Below, in pieces: positions 20,973-32,485 of a DNA stretch of 64,000 nt (the first letter of the stretch is position 1; every line of letters starts with the position of its first letter). Source of the stretch: Strongylocentrotus droebachiensis. Taxonomy: Eukaryota > Echinodermata > Echinoidea > Camarodonta > Strongylocentrotidae. The DNA lies in the NCBI GenBank assembly GCA_035222895.1, contig JAVYIG010000036.1:1156510-1220509 (forward strand), given 5' to 3'. The translations under genes were made by a program, and so were the position numbers. The notes below the pieces were generated by a model. The model had not been told where the DNA came from and ran no database searches. It saw only the letters and a program-made list of their open reading frames with translations.

Positions 20973-21987
20973 ACATTATATATTCATTGCAAGAAGAACA
21001 ATTGTTTGGTTTATTATTCTCCGTTGTCCTCACATGCGTAATGACTGATACACTCAAAGGCATTGAGTTGATACCTGTGTCTTTTTTATTTTCTGATTAT
21101 ATGTCATTATATCCTGCATCAAAAATTTGTTGGCTTTTGATTGGTTGAGAGCTCGTCACATGACCAGAAATATTTGAACTATTTTTAGAAAGTACTATGT
21201 GAGAGTACTATTTGGGAGTACTATTTGGGAGTTGAAAAAAAAATGTGATTTTTTTTTTTGAATTGATTTTTTTTTTCTTCAAATCTTAATTTAATGAAAA
21301 CAAAATCTTTTTAGATAAAAATTGACTTTTTTGTTCAAATTTTTTTTTTCTTCCTAAAAATATATATATATATTTTTTGTTGATCCAGGATATAAAACAA
21401 ATATACCATGCCTTCTATTCGAGGTACTGGTTAAAACTATAGGCCTCGGTGACTCCAAAAGTACCATTTGTTTCGGGGCTGCGCCCCTCAGCAAATAGTA
21501 CTATTGGAGTCACCTCTTGCGCATATTTTTAACCAGAACCTCTCAAGACAGTGTTTATTTGTATATTATTAGTTTATTATCATTATTATCTATCTGTACT
21601 TTATTTATAATAACATGATAGCAAAGACTTATACAATAGACGTGTACGTCACCTATTGATGCGTTCAACACAACTGCTTGAATGGAAAACCGTCACGCGT
21701 ATAAAGACCAGTTATGGTCCTGCGATTGCATTGTGAAAGAAACGTGGTGGAATCGATCAGCAATGGTTGATTATTTAGCATATAAGTATTGGTGTGTACT
21801 GCAAGGTTCTGGAATTATCAAAATGATAAGAAATTTGGCCCAGTCTTGGTAAAGTTACAAGCACTGTACACAGAAATATGGGACTACGCGACCCGTGCGC
21901 GATATCTATCGGGTCCAAATATAATAATTTACCAATTGTATCAATTAGTAGGCGGTTTCTCGGCAAAATTTGTATCATCACGTATTA
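20973..21987. other. Intergenic with foldback sequences
   Basis: An inverted pair TATATCCTG.ATCAA.AAA at about 21108 and 21375 suggests a small MITE. A second hairpin spans about 21420-21542 (GAGGTACTGGTTAAAA against TTTTTAACCAGAACCTC, with CAAATAGTACTATTGG inside). No gene was seen. Confidence 0.5.
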
Positions 21988-22860
21988 GTCAAAGCATATT
22001 CTTTCACATGATTAGTAATAAGAGCTTCCATTTCATTTTTTTGAGAGGGGGGCGTTCCCAAAACTGGTCTGTACCTTTAACCGTGAATAGGGGGCCTCAC
22101 AGTAACGAGGCCATTGCTCAGCCACTGAATCATGACTGTACTCAGCGGTTGCTAGGGCACGCGGCCGCCCCCACAAATCCCACAAAACGAAGAAAATGCA
22201 ATAAATTATCAAAAATTCATTGTATTTTCCCCCGGCCCCCAACAGGAAAAAATCTTCTGTATGGCCATGCATTATGGTTCAAGGCATGGCCACACAGAGT
22301 AATTTTTCCTGTGGGGGGCCGGGGAAAAGTGCAATGAATTTTTGATAATTTATTGCATTTTCTTCGTTTTGGAGGATTTGTCAAAGCATATTCTTTCACA
22401 TGATTAGTAATAAGAGCTTCCATTTCATTTTTTTGAGAGGGGGGCGTTCCCAAAACTGGTCTGTACCTTTAACCGTGAATAGGGGGCCTCACAGTAACGA
22501 GGCCATTGCTTTTCCACTGAATCATGACTGTACTCGGCGGTTGCTAGGGCACGCGGCCGCCCCCACAAATCCCCCAAAACGAAGAAAATGCAATAAATTA
22601 TCAAAAATTCATTGCATTTTCCCCCGGCCCCCAACAGGAAAAAATCTTCTGTATGGCCATGCATTATGGTTCAAGGCATGGCCACACAGAGTAATTTTTC
22701 CTGTGGGGGGCCGGGGAAAAGTGCAATGAATTTTTGATAATTTATTGCATTTTCTTCGTTTTTTTGGATTTGTGGGGGCGGCCGCGTACCCTAGCACCCG
22801 CTGCGTACAGTCATGATTCAGTGGCTAAGCAATGGCCTCATTACTGTGAGGCTCCATGAT
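21988..22860. mobile_element. Foldback element with an internal 392-bp tandem duplication
   Basis: Outer arms GGCCTCACAGTAACGAGG (22094) and CCTCATTACTGTGAGGC (22837) are inverted. Inner arms around CAATAAATTATCAAAAATTC and its complement pair in each unit. A 392-bp stretch starting at 21988 (GTCAAAGCATATTCTTTCAC) is repeated at 22380 almost unchanged. The open frames here are artefacts of the repeat. Confidence 0.85.
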
Positions 22861-23137
22861 CAAAATCGTGTCGATCAGCTATATCAGTGCCCTTTTGTGA
22901 GGCATAAATCCTCATTACTGTCAATTAGGACTTAAGGACGTAGGTTCCCTAGCTGATTAGCATAGTGGCACACAAATGCTTTAGCAGTCACGCAAAACAA
23001 ACAGTCGCAAAAATTATTATTCAATAAAATCTGAGAATGTATGCCATTTTCTAGATCTATTAGAAATAAATCATTTTTAAAATCCTTCCCTAAACTGGGG
23101 TAAAAATATTTATTCCACCATTATGACCAACAGCGTA

Positions 23138-23350
23138 TATACCGTGTGAGTCAAAAAAAAAGTTTACACCTAGAAAATTGCTAATTATTTTTAAAATCAT
23201 CTATGAACAGTAAATTATTATACATCTTATGAAAGAATGTTTTATCCCAAATCATTTAGTGCCATTTTTGTGGGATATGTGTTCACGCTTGAATGAACAG
23301 GAGGCATTGTTTGCGAGAGTGCAAAAATCGACTTGCGCCAAGTTGTTTTA
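23138..23350. mobile_element. Partial mariner-like element, copy 2
   Basis: Matches 14976-15180 from TATACCGTGTGAGTCAAAAA through CACGCTTGAATGA and AGGAGGCATTGTTTGC. No coding region. Confidence 0.6.
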
Positions 23351-23518
23351 ATATGGGATGTTTGAATAAAACAATTGGGATATTTTTAATAATCGTTGTC
23401 TTATTGCCTCCTTTCAATTCATCAGTCGAGCAATTGAACTTTCATTAATGAACTGCGACAGAGGACCGGTGAACCACCGAGAATCATAATTGGATTTATC
23501 ATCAAAACTCCATGCAGC

Positions 23519-25008
23519 CAGGGGCGTCTCCAAAGGGGGGGGGGGGGTGTGGGGGTGCGACACCCCCTCCCCCCACCTGTCAGGATATTGTCGGTAAAAT
23601 TGCGCTGCCGTCGGGGAAAAAGAGAAAAGGGGAGGGGAAAAAGAGAGGGAAAGGGAAAGAAAAGAAAAGGAAAAGAAAGGAAAGAAAGGAACAGAAAGGA
23701 AAGAAAAGAGAAGGAAGAAAGAGAAAAAAGAAAAAGAGGGAGGAGAGGAAAGAAAGGAAAAGATAGAAAAGAAAGAAGAGGAAAAAGAGAAGAAAAAAGA
23801 GAAAAGGGAAACAAAAGAACGGAGGTAAAAGAGAGGCGAGAGAGGGGAGGTAAGAGCCTGAGAGAGGAGGAGTGGGAGTAAAAGAGAGAAGGTGGTTGTT
23901 GGGTGGAGTCGTCTCGTCGAGGGAGCAAGAAAGACACGGGTAAATATGTTGCTGTGTAGGGTCAGCTGTGTCGGTATTCTTGCTCGATCCTCGTGTACTA
24001 TATCAATGCAGAAGTTTGAAGTCGGTGAGATGTATGTTGTCGGTCGGCCGACAAGTTTTTTCCCCTACGAACTGTGAAATTCGTGAAAAGAAATCAGAGG
24101 TTTAACATTTTCGGGGAAACTAAATTTAAAAAAGGATTAAGAGTCAACAATGCGACGAATCGTCTTCCTTTCTCTAATAATTTAAGGAAACGTCTAAGCT
24201 TCCGCGATTCGTGCGGGAGGGGGGGGGGGGGGGGTAAACTGAATTCAGATATGGGTTAAGAGTCACAAACGGTACAACGAATCGTCTGCTTTCTCTAATA
24301 ATTTAAGGAAACTTCAAAGCTTCGCGCGAGAGGGGGGAACTGAATTCAGAAAATTAGGGCTTATTAAGAGTCGAAAACGGTACAACGAATCGTCTTCTTT
24401 CTCTAATAATTTAATGAAACGTCAAAGCTTTCGCGCTTCGCGTGGGAGAGGGGGGGGACTTCATTCAGACAAGGATTAACAGTCGAGAACGGTACAGCAA
24501 ATCGTCTTCTTTTTATAATAACTTAATGAAAAGGCAAAGCTTTCGCGCTTCGCGCGGGAGGGGGGAAACTTCATTCAGACAAGGATTAACAGTCGAGAAC
24601 GGTACAGTAAATCGTCTTCTTTTCCTAATAATTTAAGGAAACGTCTAAGCTTCCGCGCTTCGAACGGGGGCCTATCACCCACCCCCCCCCCCTAATGAGC
24701 GCGCTTTGCGCGATCTTTCGGTGATTCGCTTGCTCACTACCGCCCCTCCCTAAAATGAGATCCTAGCTCCGCGCCTGCATTAAAATATATAACTACGATG
24801 CTGACTAAGTTGACGAAATAATTCGTATATTCATGTCGTCGAGGAAAATGACAATTTGCGCATACGCAAGTACTATAGATAGTCCATAGGAAAAGCAATT
24901 TAGCCTTCGGCCCCGGGTTTATAGGTTTAAAATATATGTAGATATTGGGACATTTAATTTTGTCGGTAATTGGTGGCTAGTTTTGTCGGCAATCGTTGGC
25001 CTCTACAT
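23519..25008 (+). mobile_element. Large hAT-like non-autonomous element, shorter copy, right end lost
   Basis: It starts CAGGGGCGTCTCCAAAGG, then poly-G, a polypurine tract (about 23615-23890), a shared block (ACGGGTAAATATGTTGCTGTG), five units of a roughly 100-bp minisatellite (24130-24690), CTAGCTCCGCGCCTG and the TTTGTCGGTAATTGG block. All parts match 53679-55866 in reverse order. The terminal piece present at 53679 is absent here and no 8-bp duplication was found. Confidence 0.75.
24130..24690. repeat. Minisatellite inside the hAT-like element (about 5 units)
   Basis: Units of about 100 bp each contain AACGGTACARCRAATCGTCT, a TAATAATTTAA core and CTTCGCGCGGGAG-type sequence with G runs. 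The same unit occurs about 10-11 times at 54015-55100. Confidence 0.8.
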
Positions 25009-25639
25009 TGAACCATTGACAATTATGTTTGGAGTTATCATCAGAACTCAATGCAGCTGCGTTCCTTTTTAATGTTTCGATTAAGCTCTGATTTGGATCC
25101 ACAGCTACTTATTGATGGGAAGTGAGATCCAAGACTCTTCAGAAATCGAGGATTATGCTGACCTGTAAAGAAAAAAGTGACATATTGAAAATCATATGTT
25201 TTTTATTAAGAGCTGTCACTCATTCTTAAATCGTTCCCCCTAATCTCCCTAATGTAACCAAGCACAAACAAACCGAAGAGTTCCAGCATGAACATGGGAG
25301 CCGGTCGGGGAAGGGAGGGGGGGGGGGCGAGCGGGGGCTGCAGCAACACCTCCATTTTACTCAGGGCGCACTGAGGAAAATCCTTCTCCAATGAAAAGGC
25401 ACCCAGCATGTGATAACCTTTGTGAAAGTCTTTTTATGGAAAATATGAAATGAATATTCAACCTTCACTACTATCAATATCATGTATGTATATCTACATA
25501 ATTATGATTATTATTATTAAAATAACCGTTCCCGTTGCATTAGCGAATGAATTAAAGCCTTAATTTATACAACCATATATCGTGAGACATTATATTAGCA
25601 ATATTCGAAAAGACAGGGTAAAATTAGTTGCATGGGAAC
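25009..25639. other. Intergenic, nothing recognised
   Basis: It includes TTATCATCAGAACTCAATGCAGC at about 25035, similar to the sequence just before the element start at 23519. No gene was seen. Confidence 0.45.
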
Positions 25640-26400
25640 TTAAAAACTAAGTCCACTTTGAAAATAATTAGCTTTTAATAGATGCAGAAAAAACAAGAGA
25701 AACAGAGCAACAAAAATTGAGTAAATAAAGAAGTTATAACAAAAAGTATGAAAAACTATGGACCTTAGAAAAATCACTACAAAAATAGAGAATTTGGTTA
25801 TCAGTCTGTGACGTCATTGCCTCACTATTTATCAATTGCTTTATATATTTTTATTCCATTAATTTCTCTTTTGATCCCCCAAAACTTGATTTCCCCATGC
25901 CTATGCCCAGGTTATATGATTCGTATCATATTGCGTGCATGACATTTCACAAAATCTTTTATGAACTTTGAAGAATTTACATTTTTTTCTGAATATTGTA
26001 TATTCATAATCATTGACTTTTATATAAATAATTTATCAAAATTCACATTTTTAGTGATTTAACTGGAAAAAAATTACTCTATATTGGTGCATCCACACAA
26101 AAACATATTACTATCAATATGACTTAGATGCTGGTGTGAGGAAATCAGATTTTTAGGGAGAAAATCGGAAATTTATGTTATCAATATAAAGAAAACAATT
26201 AGTGGATAGTGAGGCAATGACGTCACAGACTCGTGAGTGAGCTGCCAATTTGTCTCGTGATTTTCAAAGTATTTCATGTCATTAAAAATTCATAACTTTC
26301 TTTTTAGTTATCCGATTTTGTCAAACTTTTTTTGATTGGTTTTTCTGATTTTTCTGCTTCTATTAAAAGTAAATTATTTTGGAGTGAACTTGCCCTTTAA
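25640..26400. mobile_element. Long-TIR element flanked by TTAA (piggyBac-like MITE)
   Basis: TTAA is at both borders. The imperfect terminal inverted repeats are about 180-200 bp and include AGCTTTTAATAGATGCAGAA / TTCTGCTTCTATTAAAAG and GTGACGTCATTGCCTCACTA with its complement. The TTAA target suggests piggyBac, but no transposase remains. Confidence 0.65.
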
Positions 26401-26510
26401 CGTGACTCAAATTAACTTTGAGAGAGATGCTTTATAAACGATATGGACATATTGTATTTGAAATTTTAACGACATCTTATGCTTCCCATCTGCATTAAAA
26501 ATATCTAAAA

Positions 26511-26575
26511 AATTAAAAATTCGAGCTCAAAACCACGTATTTAATAAGTACGTGGTTTTGAGCTTGAATTTTTAT
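26511..26575. repeat. Perfect short hairpin
   Basis: GAGCTCAAAACCACGTA and TACGTGGTTTTGAGC flank a loop of about 9 bp, and the arms continue into AAAAATTC/GAATTTTT. It is probably a remnant of a foldback MITE. Confidence 0.7.
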
Positions 26576-27228
26576 TTGTTTAGAAATCCCGAACGATCAA
26601 AAGTACAACACAGAACAACCTAGCCCCGGGTTACCTCCTTCATAGACACGTTTCTATTATAGTTAAGTAATGATCTGTCCATAATATCAAATAAAGGTTA
26701 CATTGGTACACGCTAATAGCGGACGGAACGTGCCATTTTCATGACAACTATACAAATATACATCCATAGCCGTAAAGTCGTATACTAGTAGCTGTTTAGT
26801 TTTATAGTCGTATACTAGTAGCTGTATTGTTGTATAGACGTACAGTTTCTTTCGTTCTGATTGGTGAAAACCAGGGGCGTAGACAACGGGGGGGATGAGG
26901 GGGATGCATCCCCCCACCTCACAAGGTGGGGGGGATGGCATGTACAATCATCCCCCCAGGTTTTGGGGAATGACATTTGCTTACTTAATAAGTCATAATG
27001 ATGATAATAATAGTAATAATAATAATGATAACAATTATAATATTAATAATAATAATAATTATGATGATGATAATAATAATCCTCATCATTATTGTAATTG
27101 TGTTTATTGTTATTAGCCGCATTCACACGGTGAAAGCCAATTCAGACGGTAAAAAAAAGAAAATCTTACAAGTATTTTGTGGTTATCTTGTGGTTTGGAA
27201 ACCACAAGATAACCACAAGATTAAACAG

Positions 27229-27300
27229 GCGCGGATCTACGGGGGGGGGGTTTAGGGGGTTTAAACCCCCCCCCCCTTGGGCGGCCCCCCCCCCCCCCCC

Positions 27301-27335
<35 letters not shown>

Positions 27336-27673
27336 AAAAAAGAAAGAAAAAAGAACGCACGCTGGAGAGAAACCCTTTCAAGTGCAAATATTGTGAGAAG
27401 ATATTCAACTCATCTGGTAACTTAACCAAACACATGATAACTCTGGATATAACTGTGTATTTAACTGTTACTTGATTTAAAAAGACGTTATCATGCACTG
27501 CTTTTTATGGTCTCCATTGTGTTAATAGATGCCAGGAAAACATCACTTACGGGGTTCAAATAAACACCCCAAAAAAAAATCGGATCGCCGCTTCGCGGCT
27601 CGTGGACGATGCTCTGCATCGTCATTATTTTGGTCACCCCCCCCCCCTTAGCAAAAAGCTAGATCCGCCCCTG
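27229..27673. mobile_element. Nested hAT-like element carrying a zinc-finger fragment
   Basis: Ends CAGGCGCGGATCTA and TAGATCCGCCCCTG are inverted repeats, and the element lies inside 26872-27721. No matching 8-bp duplication was found. It contains long C, A and G runs and a C2H2 zinc-finger piece at 27351-27435. Confidence 0.65.
27351..27435 (+). pseudogene. C2H2 zinc-finger gene fragment inside a transposon
   Basis: It encodes RTHAGEKP, and in the next frame PFKCKYCEKIFNSSGNLTKHM. These are the TGEKP linker and one complete C2H2 finger (C-x2-C...F...L..H). One extra base between linker and finger breaks the frame. The second zinc histidine is not followed by a normal finger. It looks captured from a host ZNF gene. 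Confidence 0.75.
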
Positions 27674-27729
27674 AGTCATCCCCCCCCCCCCCCCAGGTGT
27701 ACGAACCTGTCTACGCCACTGGTGAAAAC

Positions 27730-28239
27730 TATACATACATTCGATAGCTGTATAGTTGTATAGGTGTACGAATCATTGGCCTGTTTGGCCCGTTATATTC
27801 GCTTATGGTAATCTGACTCTCATTGAAGATTGTCTCTGAGTGAAGGCAAAGAGATTTACTTACCAAAATTGCTTCACTAATATTCGAACGATCCATTTCG
27901 ATTAATCAATTGAACATCATGAGAGCGTTCGGATTTATTTGAAGAATGATTTCATTTTTCAATAATGAACTTATTTTCCTCGAGTATATTGAATAGCGAT
28001 CCTGTCGACATCCTCGTGTATATTAGAAAGCAACACTATTTGTATTGTCAACATTTTTCCTATCGATTGAAGAAAGGAAAATATCCTGGAAGACTGATCG
28101 CTATTGGATCTCATCGAGGACTCCTAAGGATTTTTGTTTAGCTTGACCAAAATGGTGAGTTATGGCAGACTGGCAGACAAATCCCCCCCCCCCCCCCCAC
28201 CCTAAAAAACACCCTTAAAAAATTATTAAAACAAATTAA
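27730..28239. other. Intergenic, nothing recognised
   Basis: No gene was seen. AT-rich, with a C run near 28184. Confidence 0.45.
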
Positions 28240-28975
28240 TTTCAACAAATTAATTCAAATAGTGAATGCTAAAGTTATGTACAGCAAGAAAAGTGAAATT
28301 TAAACTTGGAATGAAACTGATAAACTGCTATGTCTGTTCGATTGCATGGAGCAGAAACATGGACATTAACCAAGGTTATGGAAAAGAAAATCACATCTTT
28401 TGAAAGTTGGGCTTACAGGAGAATAGTGAGAATATCCTGGAAATTTGGAAACTGACAGGGAAATACGCTACCGTTGAAGTGCTTTCTACATGCGAGCGAG
28501 CCATTGCTTCACTGCCTTGTGCATACTTGCACGCATACGTAATAACAGTTATTGTTCATGCTCATTGTAGTGTGCTGTGTGTTTCGAACGCGCTACTCAT
28601 AGTACCATCGCATTAATCAGATTATCTCAAAATAAATTTGACACCGGGGGGGGGATTTGTGGCTTGTCACAATGGGGATTAGCCCTGTGACATAATAAGA
28701 GTTATACAAAATATCATTATAGGAATATGAAAAGAAAGATAGGCGAGAAATGTTGTGGTTATATAAAAAGACGCCAGATTCTCTTCAAAGATTTGTTAGA
28801 GGAAAACGTAGATATTACTCGGCCGAGAGGGAAGTCTAAAACAAACTGGGAGGAGAACACAAACACCTGGAGAGGAATGGCACTGCAGCAGTGTACTAGA
28901 AAGGCAGATAACAGAGATGTGGGGAAAGAATGTTACAATCAACCTCCAAGCTGGAAGAAGATACCAGGATAGCAA
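28240..28975 (+). mobile_element. RTE-like LINE 3' part, interrupted
   Basis: Around 28270-28440 frames read KLGMKLINCYV, then AETWTLTKVMEKKITSFESW and YRRIVRISW, the usual post-RT tail of RTE-type ORF2 proteins. At 28725-28960 comes RPRGKSKTNWEENTNTW, matching the terminal RGRP..TW.DN...W motif. About 250 bp of unrelated sequence lies between. Several frame changes make it a decayed 5'-truncated copy. Confidence 0.65.
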
Positions 28976-29227
28976 AGTGCATGTTATGTACCCGACACAA
29001 GCCTATGCTTGAAGAATTCCGTCTTCTGTCTCGTATTAAAGCTTGTATTAGGCTCTGAAAATTGTTTAAGTTCCTATATAATACATCGAACTTGAAAAGA
29101 GGCCAATCTTGTCGAAGTAAAGATAAAAAGAAACAGTGGATGCTACGACATTTTCAATGATACAAAAAAGACTGACAATAATCATGATTTGATCATTTCT
29201 TTTATTGTTCCCTTTTACACACAGAAT

Positions 29228-29947
29228 ATGGAACAGATGACTAGTTTGAAGATATTAAACGGTATTACAACGTGTTGGTTAATCGGTACGTACTACTTTA
29301 CTATAAAATGAACTATTTCGGGTTTTTTGCCCCTGATAAGTTTTGAACAGTGTTTCGGCCCTCGCATGCTTGAAAATCTTATGTCTGTTGTGGTATAACA
29401 AACATCCTGTATGGAAGAAATCACATTTGATGTCACGTATGATGATGATAAAATATAATAATGACTCGGATATGATTAATGATAATGATGATGATGATGA
29501 TGATGATAATAATAATTTCAATAGTAATAATAATAATAATGAAAAGTGCTTCAGGGGGTTGTTGATTTGCTTTTGCTCGATTAAAACTTAAATCATTATA
29601 TTAACCTCCATATTTCTTATCAGATGTTCACAGTTACGAATGATTTTACTATTTTCTTTTCTTTTTGAAAAATCTCACTCGCAGTCTTACTGGTGTCATC
29701 TGAAGGAATCGACAGGGCAAAATCATCTTGTACGGATGGACTTAGCTTGAACTACACACTACCAATGTTCAAGGAGTGTAGGGAAAGAAAGCACTCTAAT
29801 GGCAGCCTGGTACAGACCATCCCGAAGCTCATATCTCTTGACATCAGTGCTAGATGCCCTTCAAGAGAGGGTACACCACGAAGACCTCACACCTACAGAG
29901 TTTGCAGACACCCTGGTAACTACCCAGCTAAGCATAAATATAACTAA
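29228..29947 (+). CDS. Candidate small secreted four-cysteine protein, two exons
   Basis: Exon A (29228-29285) begins ATG after TTTACACACAG and ends in phase 1 at G|GTACGT. Exon B starts at 29685 after CTCACTCGCAG in the matching phase and runs to TAA at 29947. The total is 321 nt, 106 residues. A hydrophobic signal (ILNGITTCWLIVLLVSS) is split across the exons. The mature part has four cysteines and two N-glycosylation sequons (NYT, NGS). It matches no family I can name. A second frame of exon B (29799 on) reads a helix-like LLTSVLDALQERVHHEDLTP, so an old frameshift is possible. A GTAACT donor inside exon B (29916) could add a further exon. Confidence 0.42.
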
Positions 29948-29985
29948 CCCTCTTCATCGCTTTATTTCATCACATTTCATGAAGT

Positions 29986-30016
<31 letters not shown>

Positions 30017-31170
30017 GAAGTAGTTATGATATTTGAAAAATAATCTACTTGTCAAGGGGCGAAGAAAAGTTTAAAGGGTATATTCCTTATTCTACCCTTT
30101 TCCCCCCTTTTTGAAAAAAAACACAAACAAAACATGCATGAATAAGATGAAATAGGCTGATATTAAAAAAAATTATCTTTGTGGTTTGTTGGAGACGGGG
30201 AGATTCGGTCCTTAATTTTCGAGGTAGCCCCTACAACTGTGATGCCTTCTTCATCCTAACACTTTTCTCACTCTCAGCATATTACTTGAAGTTTCTACTT
30301 CATATTGTCGTCAATAAAGCTTCTTTTTTTAATCATGAATAAATCCCTTAATTTTAGTCCAATAAATATTCACGGGTTTTGTTCACCCTCCTGCCCCCAT
30401 GTACTGCATGTGTGTTCATATATCAGCGTTGTGAAATAGGATTGAACTATTTCATCACTATTTTTACAAATTTATCGAACAAAAATAGCCGTTGGTTAAA
30501 TTGTCCCAAGTGAATGTTCTACTTACGCTACTTGAAAATCACTTACATGCAAAGTAAGCTTTTTCTTCAACTTGTATTGATAAACATTCAAGCAATCATG
30601 AATATATAGCCTGTAAAAGATGAAGGTTTCCTATGTTGCCACTGATGTTACATACAGACATACATACAGTACCGAACAGAAAACTCCGATGATAGCCTTG
30701 TTTGCGAGTTCTCACATTTTCGATCTCTTTATTATGACCATCGTCAACAACTGGAACACGTGACTTAATGTGTTGCCTTTAAATAGCCAGCACTTGAATA
30801 GTATGACAATTTAATATTAAGTGACCTCAAACCAACAAAACGACATTGATGTTACTCCAAACGAGAGTGATAAGAGGTTATTGACAAAATACTGAAGTGT
30901 AAAGAAAAGTAATTGGGGGAGTAGAATAAACAATGTTTACATAAGGAAACGACTATTTCTTGATTGTTTTTCTTTTGTATTATACATCCTCTATTCCCTT
31001 GTGTGCGGATCGACCGGGACGAGCGAGACTTGCCAGGTCTAAGGGCAAAAGGGGGTCAGAGATTCGAACCTTCGACTATTTGATAATAATCTGAATATAT
31101 CTCTAAACATAACAGTGGTCCGACAAGGAAACACTCTAAAAGGGTAGCCAATAACTTCGAAAAATCAACT
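29948..31170. other. Intergenic, nothing recognised
   Basis: It contains a T run of about 26 near 29989-30016. No gene, RNA or repeat family was recognised. Confidence 0.45.
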
Positions 31171-31672
31171 CAAGGGCAATTAGAATGCCCTATTGTATAG
31201 AAATCAATTTCGCTATAGAAATATTAGAAATACACACCTTCTATAGGTGACGCACAAGGCTATCGAAATTGCCTGATTAAAGGTTGATTTTTCAGAAGTA
31301 GTTGCTATTGTGTTCTTTGTAGAACGTCAGGGTTTCGTAGTTTGTAATTTACGATGATTATGTTTATGATAGTCATTGTTTAAGCCTGGCTTCAGATACT
31401 CACAGGAATCTTAAGGTATATTGCTTTTATGAATACTTAATGTAGTAATAACAATGAATACTGCCTGTGATCAAATTATATATGAAATTTTAAAAGCGTC
31501 GCATTGAAAGAGAGCAAGAGAGAGGGGGAGAGGGTGAGGGAGATAAAGGGAGAGATAGAGGGAGGGAAAGAGAGAGAAGGGAAGAGAGGGAGAGAGAGAG
31601 AGAGAGAGAGAGGGGGGAGCAAGAGAGAGAGAAAAAGAGATAGATATAGAGAGAGAGGGAGAGCAAGAGACG
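31171..31672 (+). repeat. Dispersed repeat ending in a GA microsatellite, copy 1
   Basis: The sequence from CAAGGGCAATTAGAATGCCC through TTTACGATGATTATGTTTAT to GCGTCGCATTGAAAGAGAG is repeated at 57882-58415 in the same orientation. Both copies run into a long (GA)n tract. Confidence 0.85.
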
Positions 31673-32337
31673 GATTACTAAGTACCAGTCATCAAATACT
31701 AAGTCCGCGTCCTAAGTCCGCGTCATTTATCTATAAGTTGGCGTCACTGGTCAATTCACTCACATGGACGCGCACTTATAGCATAATTTGTTTATAAGTA
31801 CACGACAGAATGTCGTCGACTTAGTCTAAGTCGGCGGCATTTTATGTAGAAAGGATCTTCACCAGTCTTCTCTTGATTATGGAATACCGTTTGCGCAATC
31901 AATCTTTCTTGACTTGAATTCTGTATTTTTTAATTCAATTAATGGAGTGGAATATAACAATGTCAAGTTAACGATTGATACTGAATTCTAAATTAAGAAA
32001 AATAATTGGATGAGGTTTGTAAAGTAACATTTACCGGCGGTATGTAATAAAGTATAATTTATATTATCAATTATAGCATGAAAATAAACATGCAGCGGCA
32101 CTCCGTACATCGTTGGGCTGTCTCAACGAACTTGGATTTCTATGGTCTGTCTGCAACGTAGGTCTTCGGATACGTTTAAGTTCATTTTTCCACAATGGCC
32201 TCGACAAATGATCGTGAATTTGAAACTTAGGTAAGTTACTTCACACAGAAACGTTGCTTTTAACTACCCGAAAAGTTTGTCACAGGTACATTTAACCATT
32301 CTCGTGAAGCCAATGCATTGCCCTGCTCGTTCACGTC

Positions 32338-32406
32338 TAACTCCGGGAAGCTCCAACACCGGGCTCCAACACCGGCGCCGCCGGTGTTGGAGCTTCCCGG
32401 AGTTAG
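32338..32406. repeat. Perfect palindrome of about 69 bp
   Basis: CTAACTCCGGGAAGCTCCAA and TTGGAGCTTCCCGGAGTTAG pair through a GC-rich centre (ACACCGG...CCGGTGTT). The spacer repeats part of an arm. Confidence 0.85.
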
Positions 32407-32485
32407 TTCACGTCATGTCACGATAAGTATAAAGTTTGTACATGTCCGCTTAGCCCTTAGCGGTTCATTTCGTGTAGTGTACTAG

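Larger units (their letters stand above)
26872..27721. mobile_element. hAT-like element with perfect 8-bp target duplication GTGAAAAC
   Basis: Ends CAGGGGCGTAGACA and TGTCTACGCCACTG are inverted repeats. GTGAAAAC occurs directly outside both ends (26864-26871 and 27722-27729). The interior includes (AAT)n, a perfect palindrome near 27177-27220 and a second nested element. Length is 850 bp and it carries no transposase. Confidence 0.85.

Noticed and set aside
21789-22729. Open frames of 182 and 109 residues with similar sequence
   Set aside because: Both are translations of the two copies of a foldback repeat unit and do not resemble a protein.
31050-31085. B-box-like GATTCGAACC
   Set aside because: No A box at the right distance on the minus strand; too little to call.
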